From contig JAAVTG010000392.1 of NCBI GenBank assembly GCA_011947345.1, positions 1-64,000 on the forward strand: 64,000 nt of DNA. The letters are read 5' to 3'. The position numbers were made by a program, and so were the translations under genes. This document shows, in pieces, positions 1-11,075 of this stretch. The notes beneath the pieces are model-generated. The model had not been told where the DNA came from, did no database searches, and worked only from the letters and a program-made list of their open reading frames with translations. This DNA comes from Phytophthora quininea (taxonomy: Eukaryota; Oomycota; Peronosporomycetes; Peronosporales; Peronosporaceae). The stretch's first letter is position 1, and the number at the start of each line of letters is the position of its first letter.

Positions 1-3000
1 CCCACGGGCAGACCACTTTTGCTCGGGCGCGGATGCTGTCCTCCACGTCGCCAGCCATGTCAGCGCCAACGTCTTCGATTACCCGTTGCTGGCGGCTGCT
101 GACAGCAAGCAGGCGCAGCATATCAAGCAGAACGCCCGCGCTCGTGTCGTGACGCTTGAGATCCGCCCGGAGCTGCGGATGCCATGCGTGGCGCACTCGC
201 AGTCGGCGCCTCGTCTTCAGCGCTCGTGCCATCGCAGACGCTGCCGCTGTTCTTGCCGAGCCTCTTCCAGCTGGCCCAAGGCTCGCAGTCGGCACCGGCG
301 GTATTTCACGTGTCCTGCGAAGCGATCCGACGCGACATGGCCGTCGCCAGCTCGTACGAGCCATTGTATGCGCTGCAGCACTCGGGCGCGGTTCTGCTGA
401 ACTCGTCGTCACCTCAGGAGTGCCATGATTTGGCGGTGGTGGCTCACGTGGCTGCGCAGCGCCTACAAGCTGTTCGTGCACTTCTACGATGGTGCTCGTG
501 TTGCTCGCGAGTTGGCCAAGGTCGAGACGCTCACCGAGCAGGCGTTGGAGAACCTGGCGACGATCGAGAGCTCGGCGTCGAGTGTCCCCACCTCATCAGA
601 TGTGGCTGAGCAGGTGCAGAGCGTCATGAATGACCTTTCCACGTCCTTCAGTGCCAATACAATGTGTACGAGTACTTTGGTGCCAAGGACGCCAAGTACG
701 TTGTCGTGGTGGTCGGTGAGGCCGCCGCTGCACTCAAGCAGGCTGCTGCGTACGAGCAGATGCTAGGAGCCAAAGTGGGTGTCGTGCAAGTGCGTGTGCT
801 GCTGCCGTGGTCGCACGCCCTGTTTGCGCGTGCGCTGCCCGCTACCGTGAAGCGTGTGGTGGCGCTGGAGAATGTGGCACCGAGCTCCCTGACCTTCCAG
901 CGTGGCCTGCTGACACAGAACCTGCAGGTGTTCTTCCAGACTTCGCACTGGAAGCCTGTTGTGGAGACTACTCCGGTTGTGGTGACGGGCGTGTACGGCG
1001 GTGTGTTCCGCAACAGTGCCTTCTCTACTGGCATGGGGCGAGCTGTACTTCGTCAAGCGGCTGCTTCTCCTTCTCGCCGGTCTTTCGTCGTGGCCAAGAA
1101 CGAGGAGCTGTATGATGCTGCCCTCGTGAACGCTGCGTCTGAGAGCAACCAGGCCACCAAGCTGGATGTGATTTTCGGCGAGTCGCTGGAGCTCGAAGGA
1201 TCGGCAGCGTACAAGAAGCAATTCTTGTTCTACGGCTTTGACGATGTCGAAGCCGGTGCCTCTCGTGCTGGCACCGAGACGAGCAAGCTTTTTCGAGTCG
1301 ACGCTGGGCCTGCTCAACAAGAACCCTCCACGCGTATCAGCGCCGTCGTGACACACAGTGCTGGTGAAGAGGTCGCTGCTCGCCCTGTTAGCACACTCGA
1401 GGTGCGTGTGGCGCTGGATGGCGGTAACAGCCCTACTACTTCGGAACCGATTGAACAGGCCGACGTCGTGGTTGTGACTCGTCGCGAGCTGCTCGCCCAT
1501 TACGATGTAGCCCGCAGTGTGAAGCGTGGCGGCAAGCTGCTGGTGTTGGCTGGCTGGAAGACTTCGGACGACGTCGATGAGCGCGCCGCGTTCAAGCAGC
1601 AAGTGGCTTCGCGCGATCTCCAATTGCTCGTCGTGGATGTAACTGAGTTGGCAACCCGTGTGGAGGATGACGCAGTAGCTGCGGTTGGCCCGCAGGTGGC
1701 GTTCTTCAAGGCTTCCGGTTTGTACGACGAAAGCGTGGTGCTGGCGCTCCTGGAGGCGCAATTCCCCGCGGAAAAGCACGCTACGTTGCGTCCGTTCGTG
1801 TCTGCTGTGTGGGGCGATGCTTTGACGCTCTCCTACCCATCGACCGAGTGGCTGTCGGCTACGGATGTGGACGCTGAAGTAGCTGCCCAGCCGCTGACCG
1901 CATTCTCTAGCGTTGCGAATAGCAAGGTGCCGTTTGCCAGCAGCGCGAAGGCGACAAGCAATGGCGCTAAGACCGCAGGGAAGCGTCGCTCATTCGCTGA
2001 TGTGTCTCGCGAAACCAAGACGGCGTGGCAATTGATGTTCCCTGGTGCATTCGAGGCCCGCCACGATGTGCGTGCTCACGTGACGGACATTGTGACGGTA
2101 ACCAAATGGGAGCGCTTGACGCCGGAGGACTACTCGCGCAACGTGTTCCACATGGAGATGGATACAACCAACACGGCGATCAAGTACCGCATCGGTGAGG
2201 CTTTGGCTGTTTTCGCTCATAACGACGAGAAGGCCGTCGTGAGGTTCCTCCAATCGTACAATGTGGAGCCGGAGTCGCTCGTGTCGCTGCCTGTGGCGGA
2301 GAAGAAGAAGAAGGGCCCTGCTTCTGGCCCTAGCGAGGAGACGTTGACTTACTTCCAGTTGTTTTCCCATGTGCTTGACATCTTTGGTCGACCGTCGAAG
2401 AAGTTCTACCAGGCGCTGCTGGAGCGCGCCACGGACGAGAAGGAGAAAACGACGCTGGTAGCTTTGTTGGATGTCGATGGCAAGGATGAATACAAGCGTC
2501 GTGTGGACGAGACGGTGACCTTCGCAGAGCTGCTCGAGGAGTTCCCATCCGCTCGCCCGACGATGCAGGACTTGCTGACGCTGATTCCGCGCATCAAGCC
2601 GCGCCACTACTCTATTGCGTCGAGCATGAAGATGAACCCGACGAGTGTGCACTTGTTGATTGTGGTGCACGACTGGACCACTCCAAGCGGTAAGTATTGC
2701 ATTGGCCAGGCCACTCGTTTCCTTTCCGGCGTCAAGGTGGGCCAGAAGCTCTCAGTGTCGGTCTGCTCGTCGGTGATGAAGCTGCCGACGAACCCAGAGG
2801 ACCCGATTGTCATGGCTGGTCTGGGTACGGGCATGGCCCCGTTCCGCGCATTCATCCAGGAGCGTGCGTTCTTACGTTCGCAGGGCGTCAAGGTCGGCCC
2901 CGTGGCGCTGTACTTTGGCAGTCGCCACAAATCCAAGGAGTACCTCTACGGCAATGAGCTGGACGAGTACGAGCGCGACGGGTTGGTCACCTACCTGCGT

Positions 3001-3251
3001 TGCGCGTTCTCGCGTGACCAGGCCCACAAGGTCTACATCCAGGACAAGATCGCCGAGGACAAGGAGATCCTGGCGGACTTGCTGCGCCAGAACGGCCACT
3101 TCTACCTGTGCGGTCCGACGTGGCCCGTGGCCGACGTGCGCGAGGCGCTAGTGAGCTCGTTCATGGAGGTGGGGGACTCGACCGCCGCCACGCGAACGCG
3201 ACGATCGAGCGCATGCGCGAGGAGGGCCGCTACGTGCTGGAGGTGTACTGA
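1..3251 (+). CDS. Sulfite reductase (NADPH) flavoprotein, MET10-like; 5' truncated, frame-broken
   Basis: This is probably the electron-donating flavoprotein of assimilatory sulfite reductase, which passes NADPH electrons to the hemoprotein that makes sulfide. The N-terminal half (to about 1800) resembles the pyruvate-ferredoxin-oxidoreductase-like region of yeast Met10 (VLLPWSHALFARALP, KRVVALENVAP). The C-terminal half is a ferredoxin-NADP-reductase module with FAD-binding RHYSIASS, NADP-binding GLGTGMAPFRAF and YFGSRHKSKEYLYG. The start lies left of the window. Similarity moves between frames near 180, 455, 655 and 3170. The last break is a five-G run (3169-3175) where one more G restores the family C-terminus ending REEGRYVLEVY before the TGA at 3249-3251. 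The shift near 455 has the opposite sign and is not obviously a homopolymer, so some decay cannot be excluded. A pyruvate:NADP oxidoreductase is the main alternative; no pyruvate-decarboxylase core is visible here. Confidence 0.75.
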
Positions 3252-3627
3252 GCCGACTGTAGTCCAGAGGTTTTAACGAGAACTTGTGAACAAAATCTTT
3301 CGACTCTAAACTCCAGAACGCGTTTCTGGCAGATACGTGTATCGGCGAGAGTGCGCCCGCTCCACAAGAAGAATCGCAGGATCGGCGCTGCGACAGCGAT
3401 CGTTTACCGGCGTCGTCGGCGTCGCGTGCAGGCAAGCAAAGGCAAACTGCTGCTAGAGAATCACCGCGTTTACCAGGCATATTTACGTCCACAATCACGG
3501 GTGATGATCAGGCAAAATGGCTCGTCAACTAACGTTTGTGCTGAGGTGACCACAACGTTCGTTTGCATGAGGAGAGAGCTCACTTTTGAATTGGAAGCCC
3601 CGAGTTCATTTCGAACATCACAGCGAA
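3252..3627. other. Intergenic region between the flavoprotein and the ABC transporter
   Basis: No coding similarity is seen. A TTCATTTCGAACA stretch at about 3605-3617 resembles the oomycete Inr core (TCATTYY). It lies only about 20 bases before the transporter ATG, so it is a weak promoter candidate. Confidence 0.4.
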
Positions 3628-6600
3628 ATGGACACCGACGACAGCAGCGAACTGTCAATCCCGACGATCAGGTATGATAGTGGCAAGACGCTCATGGCGC
3701 GGGGTCCTTTGGAACTGCACGAGCACATGGCTTCTCGCATTGAAAAAGCACTGGGAAGGGAATTGCCGCAGATGGAGGTGCGTTTCAAGGACGTCTCGGT
3801 GTCAGCAGACATTGTGGTCAAGGATAAAAATGCCACCGGAACCGAGCTACCTACGCTCACGAGCGAGTTGTCGAAGACTATCCGTGGCTTGCTTGTCAAC
3901 AAGCTCACTGCGAAGAAGCAGATTCTCAAGAATGTGAGCGGTGTGTTCAAGCCTGGCACGATCACGCTCGTGATCGGTCAGCCTGGGTCAGGCAAGTCCT
4001 CGCTCATGAAGTTGTTGAGCGGCCGCTTCCCAAGTGGGAAGAACGTAACAATTGATGGCAACGTCACGTACAACGGCATCTCTGAGATGGAGCTGCACAA
4101 GCGCGTACCGCAGTTTGTTTCGTACGTCCCGCAGCGCGACAAACATTACCCCAAGCTGACTGTGAAAGAGACACTGGAGTTTGCACACGCATGTTGCGGT
4201 AGCAATCTCTCTGAACATGATGCGAACTCTCTCGTGCACGGCACCCCGGAAGAAAACTTAAAGGCATTGGAAGCAGCTCGAGCGATGCTCAAGCACCACC
4301 CAGAGGTCGTGATCCAGCAACTTGGTCTCGACAATTGCCAGGACACTATCGTTGGAGACGCGATGCTGCGAGGCGTATCTGGGGGCGAGCGCAAACGAGT
4401 GACAACAGGAGAGTTGGCGTTCGGGAACAAGTACGTAATGATGATGGACGAGATCAGCACGGGGCTCGATAGCGCTGCCACCTTCGACATCATCACCACC
4501 CAGCGCAGTATCGCCAAAAAGTTCCGCAAAACGGTTGTGATCTCTCTACTCCAGCCCTCACCCGAAGTGTTTGCTCTTTTCGACGATGTCATGATTTTCA
4601 ACGACGGCCACATCATTTACCATGGGCGGTGCGCAGAAGCTTTGGAATACTTCGAGAACTTGGGCTTCAAATGTCCTCCGAGTCGCGACGTAGCAGATTT
4701 CTTGATGGACATGGGCACCAACAAGCAGTTTCAGCACCAAGTGAAGCCCACGGGTGCGCGTGAAATCCCTCGATCCCCAAGTGATTTTGCAGCAGCGTTC
4801 CAGCGCTCATCGGCTTATTCGAGCTTACTGGCTGATCTCGATAGGTCCGTGAATTTTGGCCTTGCAGAGGATATGAAGACGCAAATTCTTGTTCGACCCG
4901 AGTTCAGCCAGAGCTTTTGGGACAGCACTTTTCTGCTGATGCAGCGGCAACTGACAATCACGAGGCGTGAGATGTCGGCACTTGTTGGGCGTATGACCAT
5001 GAGCACCATCATTGCATTGCTCTGCTCGAGCGTTTACTACCAATTCGACACGACGGATGCGCAGTTGGCGATGGGAATCATGTTCGAGTCGATTTTGAAT
5101 TTATCGGTGGGCCAGTCAGCGCAGATTCCGACGGTCATGGCTGCTCGCGAGGTTTTTACAAGCAGCGTGGTGCAAACTTTTTCCGTACGGTGTCTTACGT
5201 ACTTTCCAGCTCTGTGGTCCAGCTTCCGCCCATTATTGTGGAGACCGTGATGTTTAGCGCTATCGTGTACTGGATGTGCGGCTTCCTGAGTTCGGTCTGG
5301 AGTTTTTGATTTTTGTGGCGGTGCTTTGTTTGATCAACATTGCGCTTGCAGCGTTCTTTTTCTTTCTGGCGTCGGCATCACCAAATCTCAACGTGGCCAA
5401 CCCACTGTCTAGCGTTTCAATCGTGTTCTTCGTGCTGTTTGCGGGTTACACCATCACAAAGGACCAAATTCCGGACTACTTGATCTGGACCTACTGGATC
5501 AACCCCGCGGCATGGGGAGTTCGCGCCCTCGCAGTCAACCAATACATCAACGCGCATTTTAAAAAGTGCGAATACGCTGGAATCGACTACTGTGCGACGT
5601 ACAACATGACAATGGGCGAATATTCGCTTACGACCTATGAGGTTCCATCCGATAAATTTTGGCTCTGGTACGGACTTGTCTTCATGGTGGCCACGTATTT
5701 TTCTTTTTTTCTCTCGGTCGTCGCGTTGGAGTACCATCGCTACGAAAGTCCAGAGAATGTTGTCTTGGACACGAAAGATAGACCCGACGCTAAGGACGGC
5801 TACGTCATCGCTCGAACACCGCGCAGCTTTCCTCGACAGACGCATCCGTTATTTCCGTTGAGTCATCGAAAACGAAGCCTTTCATCCCCGTCACGGTTGC
5901 GTTCAAGGATTTGCGGTACACGGTTCCAGACCCGACCAACGGGAAGAGCACAATTGACTTGCTTAAAGGTATCAGTGGATATGCACTCCCGGGAACAATT
6001 ACGGCGTTAATGGGATCTTCCGGTGCTGGTAAGACGACCCTCATGGACGTGATTGCCGGGCGCAAGACAGGCGGCAAGATCCGGGGTCAAATTTTGCTGA
6101 ATGGTTATCCTGCTACAGACCTGGCCATCCGCCGCTCCACGGGCTACTGCGAGCAGATGGATATCCACTCGGAAGCATCGACCATCCGTGAAGCACTGAC
6201 ATTCAGTGCTTTCCTGCGCCAAGGCGCGGATATCAATGATAGCAACAAGTACGATTCCGTGAAGGAATGTTTGGACTTGCTGGACCTGAACTCGATCGCC
6301 GATCAGATCATCCGGGGAGCTCGGTGGAACAAATGAAGCGGCTTGCAATTGGTGTGGAGTTGGCAGCACAACCAAGTGTGTTGTTTCTGGATGAGCCCAC
6401 AAGTGGTTTGGATGCTCGATCGGCAAAACTGATCATGGACGGTGTTCGCAAGGTCGCAGACACTGGGCGGACGATATTGTGTACGATCCACCAACCCTCA
6501 ACGGAGGTGTTCCAAGTATTCGATAGCCTCTTGCTGCTAAAACGTGGTGGTGAGACTGTTTTCGCCGGCGAACTCGGCCAAAATGGATTCAAAATGATCG

Positions 6601-7702
6601 AGTACTTCGAGGCGATAGACGGCACCTCGAAGTTGGAGCCTGGCTATAATCCCGCAACGTGGATGCTGGAGGTGATCGGTGCCGGCGTAGGCAACAGCAA
6701 CAGCGGCAAACCAGACTTTGTGAAAATTTTCAAGTCCAGTGAGCACTTTAAACGCCTCTTGTCGAATTTGGATCAGGAAGGAGTCTCTCGACCGTGCGAG
6801 GAATTACCTGCCTTGGAATTCAGCGATAAGCGTGCTGCGACCGAGATGACACAGATGAAATTTCTGATGAGACGGTTCTTCAACATGTACTGGCGAACAG
6901 CGTCGTTTAACTTGACTCGTTTTGCGATTTCACTGGGCCTCGGCCTCGGATTTGGGCTTACGTATGTCGGTGCTGACTACACTTCGTACTCAGGCATCAA
7001 TTCGGGAATGGGAATGGTGTACTTGGCGATGGGGTTTATCGGGATTGTATCATTCAACGGAATGATCCCCGTAGCAGCGGAGGACCGCGCTGTCTACTAT
7101 CGCGAACGAGCTGCACAAACTTACAGCGCTCTATGGTACTTTTTGGGCTCAGTATCATAGAGATCCCGTACGTTGTCGTAGCCGTGTTAGTGTTCTTGGC
7201 ACCGTTCTTCCCCATGGTTGGATTTACTGGGGTGGGCACTTTCCTGATGTGCTGGCTCATCCTCGTGCTGCATGTGCTGCAACAAGCTTACATGGCCGAG
7301 CTGCTTGTCTTCCTGCTGCCAAACCTGGAAGTTGCTGAGATTGTTGGAGTACTGGTCACGCTGATATCCTACTTGTTTTCGGGTTTCAGCCCGCCGGCTT
7401 CGTCTTTACCATCGGCAACCGTGTGGCTGTACGACATCACGCCCATGACTTACAGCCTCGCGGTTATGTCGACTGTCGTTTTCGGGAGCTGCGCTAGTGA
7501 AGGCGACGTTGGGTGCGAACAATTGACGAATGTGCCGCCGTCTCTTCCGGACGGCGTGACGGTGAAGGAATACCTGGAGGCCAACTTTTTGATGAAGCAC
7601 AGTGAGGTCTGGCGGAACTGCGGGATAATGCTCGCCTTTGTCTTCATCTTTGGTTTGATGACCCTCCTGGCAATGCGATTTCTCAACTATCAGAAGAGAT
7701 AG
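3628..7702 (+). CDS. PDR-type (ABCG) full-size ABC transporter, five single-base frame breaks
   Basis: This is a pleiotropic-drug-resistance exporter of the plasma membrane with order NBD1-TMD1-NBD2-TMD2. NBD1 has Walker A GQPGSGKSS, signature VSGGERKRVTTGE and Walker B MMMDEISTGLDSAA. NBD2 has Walker A GSSGAGKTT, the PDR-typical VEQMKRLAIGVEL and Walker B LFLDEPTSGLDARSA. TMD2 contains the conserved GMIPVAAEDRAVYYRERAA, and the protein ends NYQKR. The ATG at 3628 begins MDTDDSSELS; upstream in-frame codons lack an ATG. The frame breaks at about 5153, 5303, 5820, 6315 and 7142. Each is fixed by one extra base in a T or G run; for example the conserved AREVFYKQRGANFF needs six Ts at 5153 and five are present. 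The gene is therefore probably intact in the organism. The substrate cannot be told from sequence; family members export toxins, sterols and fungicides. Confidence 0.92.
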
Positions 7703-7891
7703 CTAATGGTGCGAACGTTATTCTGACAAGTTGCTATTGCAAGTTGCTATTGCTTTGACGACTATCTTATACTCTCTGAAAAGCCAGAGCTGAAAGGCGC
7801 TCGACTTCTCCGACTTCATGCTGTCACTTCAAACTGCTCTGCAGGACGTAATGGCCGAGAGAAGTCGCCAGAAACGTGAGTTTTACAGCGA

Positions 7892-7907
7892 GCTCATTTC
7901 GCAATTC
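7892..7907 (+). promoter_or_regulatory. Oomycete Inr/FPR core promoter
   Basis: The sequence GCTCATTTCGCAATTC fits the published oomycete initiator plus flanking region (GCTCATTYYNCAWTTT) at all but the last position. It is 58 bases upstream of the ATG at 7950, a normal distance. It supports starting the secreted protein there and not at the upstream in-frame ATG at 7818. Confidence 0.7.
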
Positions 7908-7949
7908 CCCTCTTACCTGCGCAGCGACCTACTTGGTGGATATACAGGC

Positions 7950-8417
7950 ATGCGAGTGGCTCTGTGGATACAAACGGCGGTAGCAGCGATACTCATAACC
8001 GGCGGGGTCAGTCACGGCAACACCTACAACATCCGCCGTCAGCTTCAAGCCCCAGCAACGATCGGGCAACCGCCAACCTTCACGACCGAGACTGCGTACT
8101 ACAGCTGCGCCTACGCTGCCCGCGGCAAGTGGTGCTGTGCGCAGTCGAATCACGGAGCAGGAGGGCCTTACTGTTGGGATGTTGGATCCGCAACTTCTAC
8201 CTGCAAGGAGACGTTTTCGCTGTGGAATCGTCAGAATATCATTTGCTGTACAAGAAGCGCGGCTGACTGCATCCTCACGTATGCAGGCGCGATGCCAACT
8301 GCCCCTCCCGCTTCAGCGACGACAAAGCAAACTATTATTCAGGCGGCAGCAACACCAGCAACCCAGCAGCAGCAGACGTCCCAACCAGCCCCAAAGCCCC
8401 CGACGACCAAAACATAG
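7950..8417 (+). CDS. Small secreted cysteine-rich protein with Thr/Gln/Pro-rich tail
   Basis: The predicted product is 155 aa. Residues 1 to about 23 (MRVALWIQTAVAAILITGG) look like a signal peptide. A compact region follows with eight cysteines (YYSCAYA, KWCCAQ, PYCWD, STCKE, IICCTR, ADCIL), then a low-complexity tail rich in Ala, Thr, Pro and Gln ending PKPPTTKT. No RxLR or LFLAK motif is seen. Composition suggests an apoplastic or cell-wall-associated oomycete protein, with the tail as a possible O-glycosylated or wall-binding spacer. I do not recognise a named family. A longer in-frame start exists at 7818, but the Inr at 7892 and the hydrophobic N-terminus favour 7950. No frame break is seen. 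Confidence 0.6.
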   Translation: MRVALWIQTAVAAILITGGVSHGNTYNIRRQLQAPATIGQPPTFTTETAYYSCAYAARGKWCCAQSNHGAGGPYCWDVGSATSTCKETFSLWNRQNIICCTRSAADCILTYAGAMPTAPPASATTKQTIIQAAATPATQQQQTSQPAPKPPTTKT

Positions 8418-8437
8418 CCCATACAAAAGTACTGTAA

Positions 8438-10851
8438 ATGATACATATTTTTCTTCTTTGGATTTCGATGGACGTCGATCTTGGCAAGGTGCCCAATGCC
8501 TGGCAGTTCATGCTGCCGTGGTGCGAGAACCTGCGCGACCGCGTGGGGTACACGTACGGGAGCCCGAGAGATCCGCCAGACCAGTTTGTGCGGGGCCTGA
8601 AAATTTACCCCCGCGCAAGTCCTCCACCAGCCAGCTAGACGAGGAGTTTGAGCGCGAGTACGTGCAACAGCGCCAGAAGCTGCGGGAGACGCTGGCTCTG
8701 CTGGCTGTCGTGGCTCGGGCGAATAACGACGTGTGGAGGCGGCTGCTGGGTGCACGCCAAAGTGCTGAATTACAAGTTCTCAGTGCTCGAGCTGTTGGAC
8801 GGCGAGCTCCCAGCGCGGTTTTGGATCCAGCGGCCGTTCGGCAGAGACATCTCCCACGACGACTACGACAACCTTGTCCGAGGCATCTTCGTGCAGGGAA
8901 TCGACGCCGATGCGGCTTTGAACGGAGACTTGGTGCAGTTCTGTGGGGTGGGGCAGCACACCAAGTACAGCAAAGAGTACAAGGCCACATTGACGCAGAT
9001 TGTCGATCTATGGAGGGAAAATCAGTCGAAGCCTGGAGATATTCCCGATGAGATTGAGGTCTCGATGATTGTGTACATTGAGCCAATGTCGATGAGGAGT
9101 CCTGGGGCAGTGGTGAAGTACGTCCAAAACGTGATTCGAGCCATTCGCCATATCCGTGACAGCTCCTGGAAGAAAATGACAGCCAGGACAACCTGCCCAC
9201 GAGTGACATTTGTGCTGGAATCGGTGCTGGGGGATCTTCGGCCTATACAGATTAGATCCGGATTGGGTGCGTTAATGGAAGACCTGACTCGCGAAGGAAT
9301 TCGGTGTTCGGGGTTGAGTTTCCGTCAACAGATCGGGAACGCTTTGGCAGCACCTGCCAAGAGAGGAGGTGCGCGTAAAGCTATTGGAAAGCTACTGACC
9401 TACGTGTTTGGTGGAGCAGCCAGTGCAGGCAGAATTGCACTCGATACACGATGCGGGATCGCTGCAGAACCTATGACTGGACCACGGTTCTCCAAAACTG
9501 ATGTGGAGACAACATTCAACTGGGCTCGGTTAATTTCCACTGCGAGCCCTCGCGTTGCTGGTTTTTCGAGCGCATGTGCTCATCGGCTGCGGCAAATCAG
9601 TCAACTTCGAATTTGTCCATTGTGATGCAGGAAGACGGCAGTGCAGAGTTGTTCCGATGGAGGTGGCAGTGGGTTTGCTATGGTTTCTTCTCCAGGAGAG
9701 CTCGTCGGTACTCGCGATTGGAGAACCTCACGCTTCGAGACGTGCGCATCATCGCGCAAGATGTTGAGGCAATGCGTGCTGTACTCGCTTCTGATAATCC
9801 TGAAGAAGACTTGCTTGGTTTGGTACCAAGTCAGCAACAAGGTGGTGATGTGAATATTAAGGCAAATGCTTCTATCAGACTGCAGCCGATGGATGCAACT
9901 GAAGATCTTGGCAACAATTCAAACTTCAAGGTAGGAAGAAAATTACGTGGCGTCAAATTGCTGAACAACAGCGTTGATGACGGATGGGTAGATGTTTTGA
10001 TCCCTGGCTTTGGCAAGTGTCAAACGCGTCGAGCAGATCTGGTACACAATGAAGGAGTGCTGTTACCTGCTGATACGAGTGGGATTTCCTCACTCGTCGT
10101 CGCTTTTTGTGAAGACCCTGAGCACGAAGTTCTGCTGCGCTTCCTTGAGCTCGTTGGAAGTGAACTGAAATATCTGACTTTGCAATTATCGAGCTTCAAC
10201 ACAAGTGACTTGACGAAAGTTGCTGCAACTTGCCCCAATCTTGTTGAGATAGCTATTTGTACGCCTGGGGTTGAGGCTCGTTTCCGTGCTTGCGACTTTC
10301 AACAAGGTCAAGGTCTGGTTGCGCTTACAGGCGATCCAGTTGCCTTCGAGGATGTCACCGCGATTGTGCGATTGCTTTGCGTACCTGGCACCCCATTTGC
10401 CGATCCTACGAGACGCCTGCGGGTTCGAACGCGCCGTGATTATGAGCGTCGAGCTTCAGTCCCACCTTTGGACGAACTTTGTGTAACGCTGCTGCTGATG
10501 CTTCGGTTGAATCACTCGCTGGAATACCTGGACATTGTTTCTAACGAGCTCGACTTGGCATTTATGATGCTCTTGAAAGCGCAGCACCTCGAAAAGCTGG
10601 CAGCAGTCGGCGAGGCGTTGCCGATAGAATCCAAGCTTGCCTTTATAAGTGTAATGGATTCGCAACATCCTACCAAGGTCACGAAGAAGGCTCGAAGGAC
10701 GCGCTCGTCGACGACGTCACTATGTCTCCACGATCTTGATCGAAATGTTGTCGACTTGATCTTTACGTTCGCAGCAAAACCCGCAACGCGAAAGGTGTAC
10801 TTTCGCATTGGACAGGAGTTTGAAGGGCGATGCGATTATTTGCCAGTTTAG
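8438..10851 (+). CDS. Unrecognised protein with LRR-like C-terminal half, frame-broken
   Basis: The N-terminal part (MDVDLGKVPNAWQFMLPWCENLRDR from the second Met at 8468) is followed by a charged helical segment and a conserved-looking block (DGELPARFWIQRPFGRDISHDDYDNL, QFCGVGQHTKYSKEYKATL). The C-terminal half has leucine-rich-repeat-like phrases (LKYLTLQLSSFNTSDL, CPNLVEIAIC, LEYLDIVSNELDL). Coding moves between frames near 8606, 8755 and 9590. The first break is a five-C run where one more C continues the reading (KIYP-PRKSSTSQ), so at least that one looks like a base-calling deficit. The stop is at 10849-10851. The layout recalls large uncharacterised Phytophthora families, but I assign no function. 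It might instead be two adjacent genes, with the second starting near 9600. Confidence 0.5.
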
Positions 10852-11075
10852 CCAGGACCAATGTCGTAAAGCAGCAGTGATGTCCGTGAAATAAGAACTG
10901 CAAGTGGCACGTGTAAGATCTCGGCTTGCTTTCGATAGTTAGACTGTGCTTCTACTGTTCGGACTTGTACGGAGTGGGCTTGCGTTTGGTTGAGGGGATT
11001 GCCTGGTCAGGCTCACTGAGAAGCCGTTGCTGGGTACCTTTGGTATGCCACTTGTAGTTCTTGTTAACATTGTTG

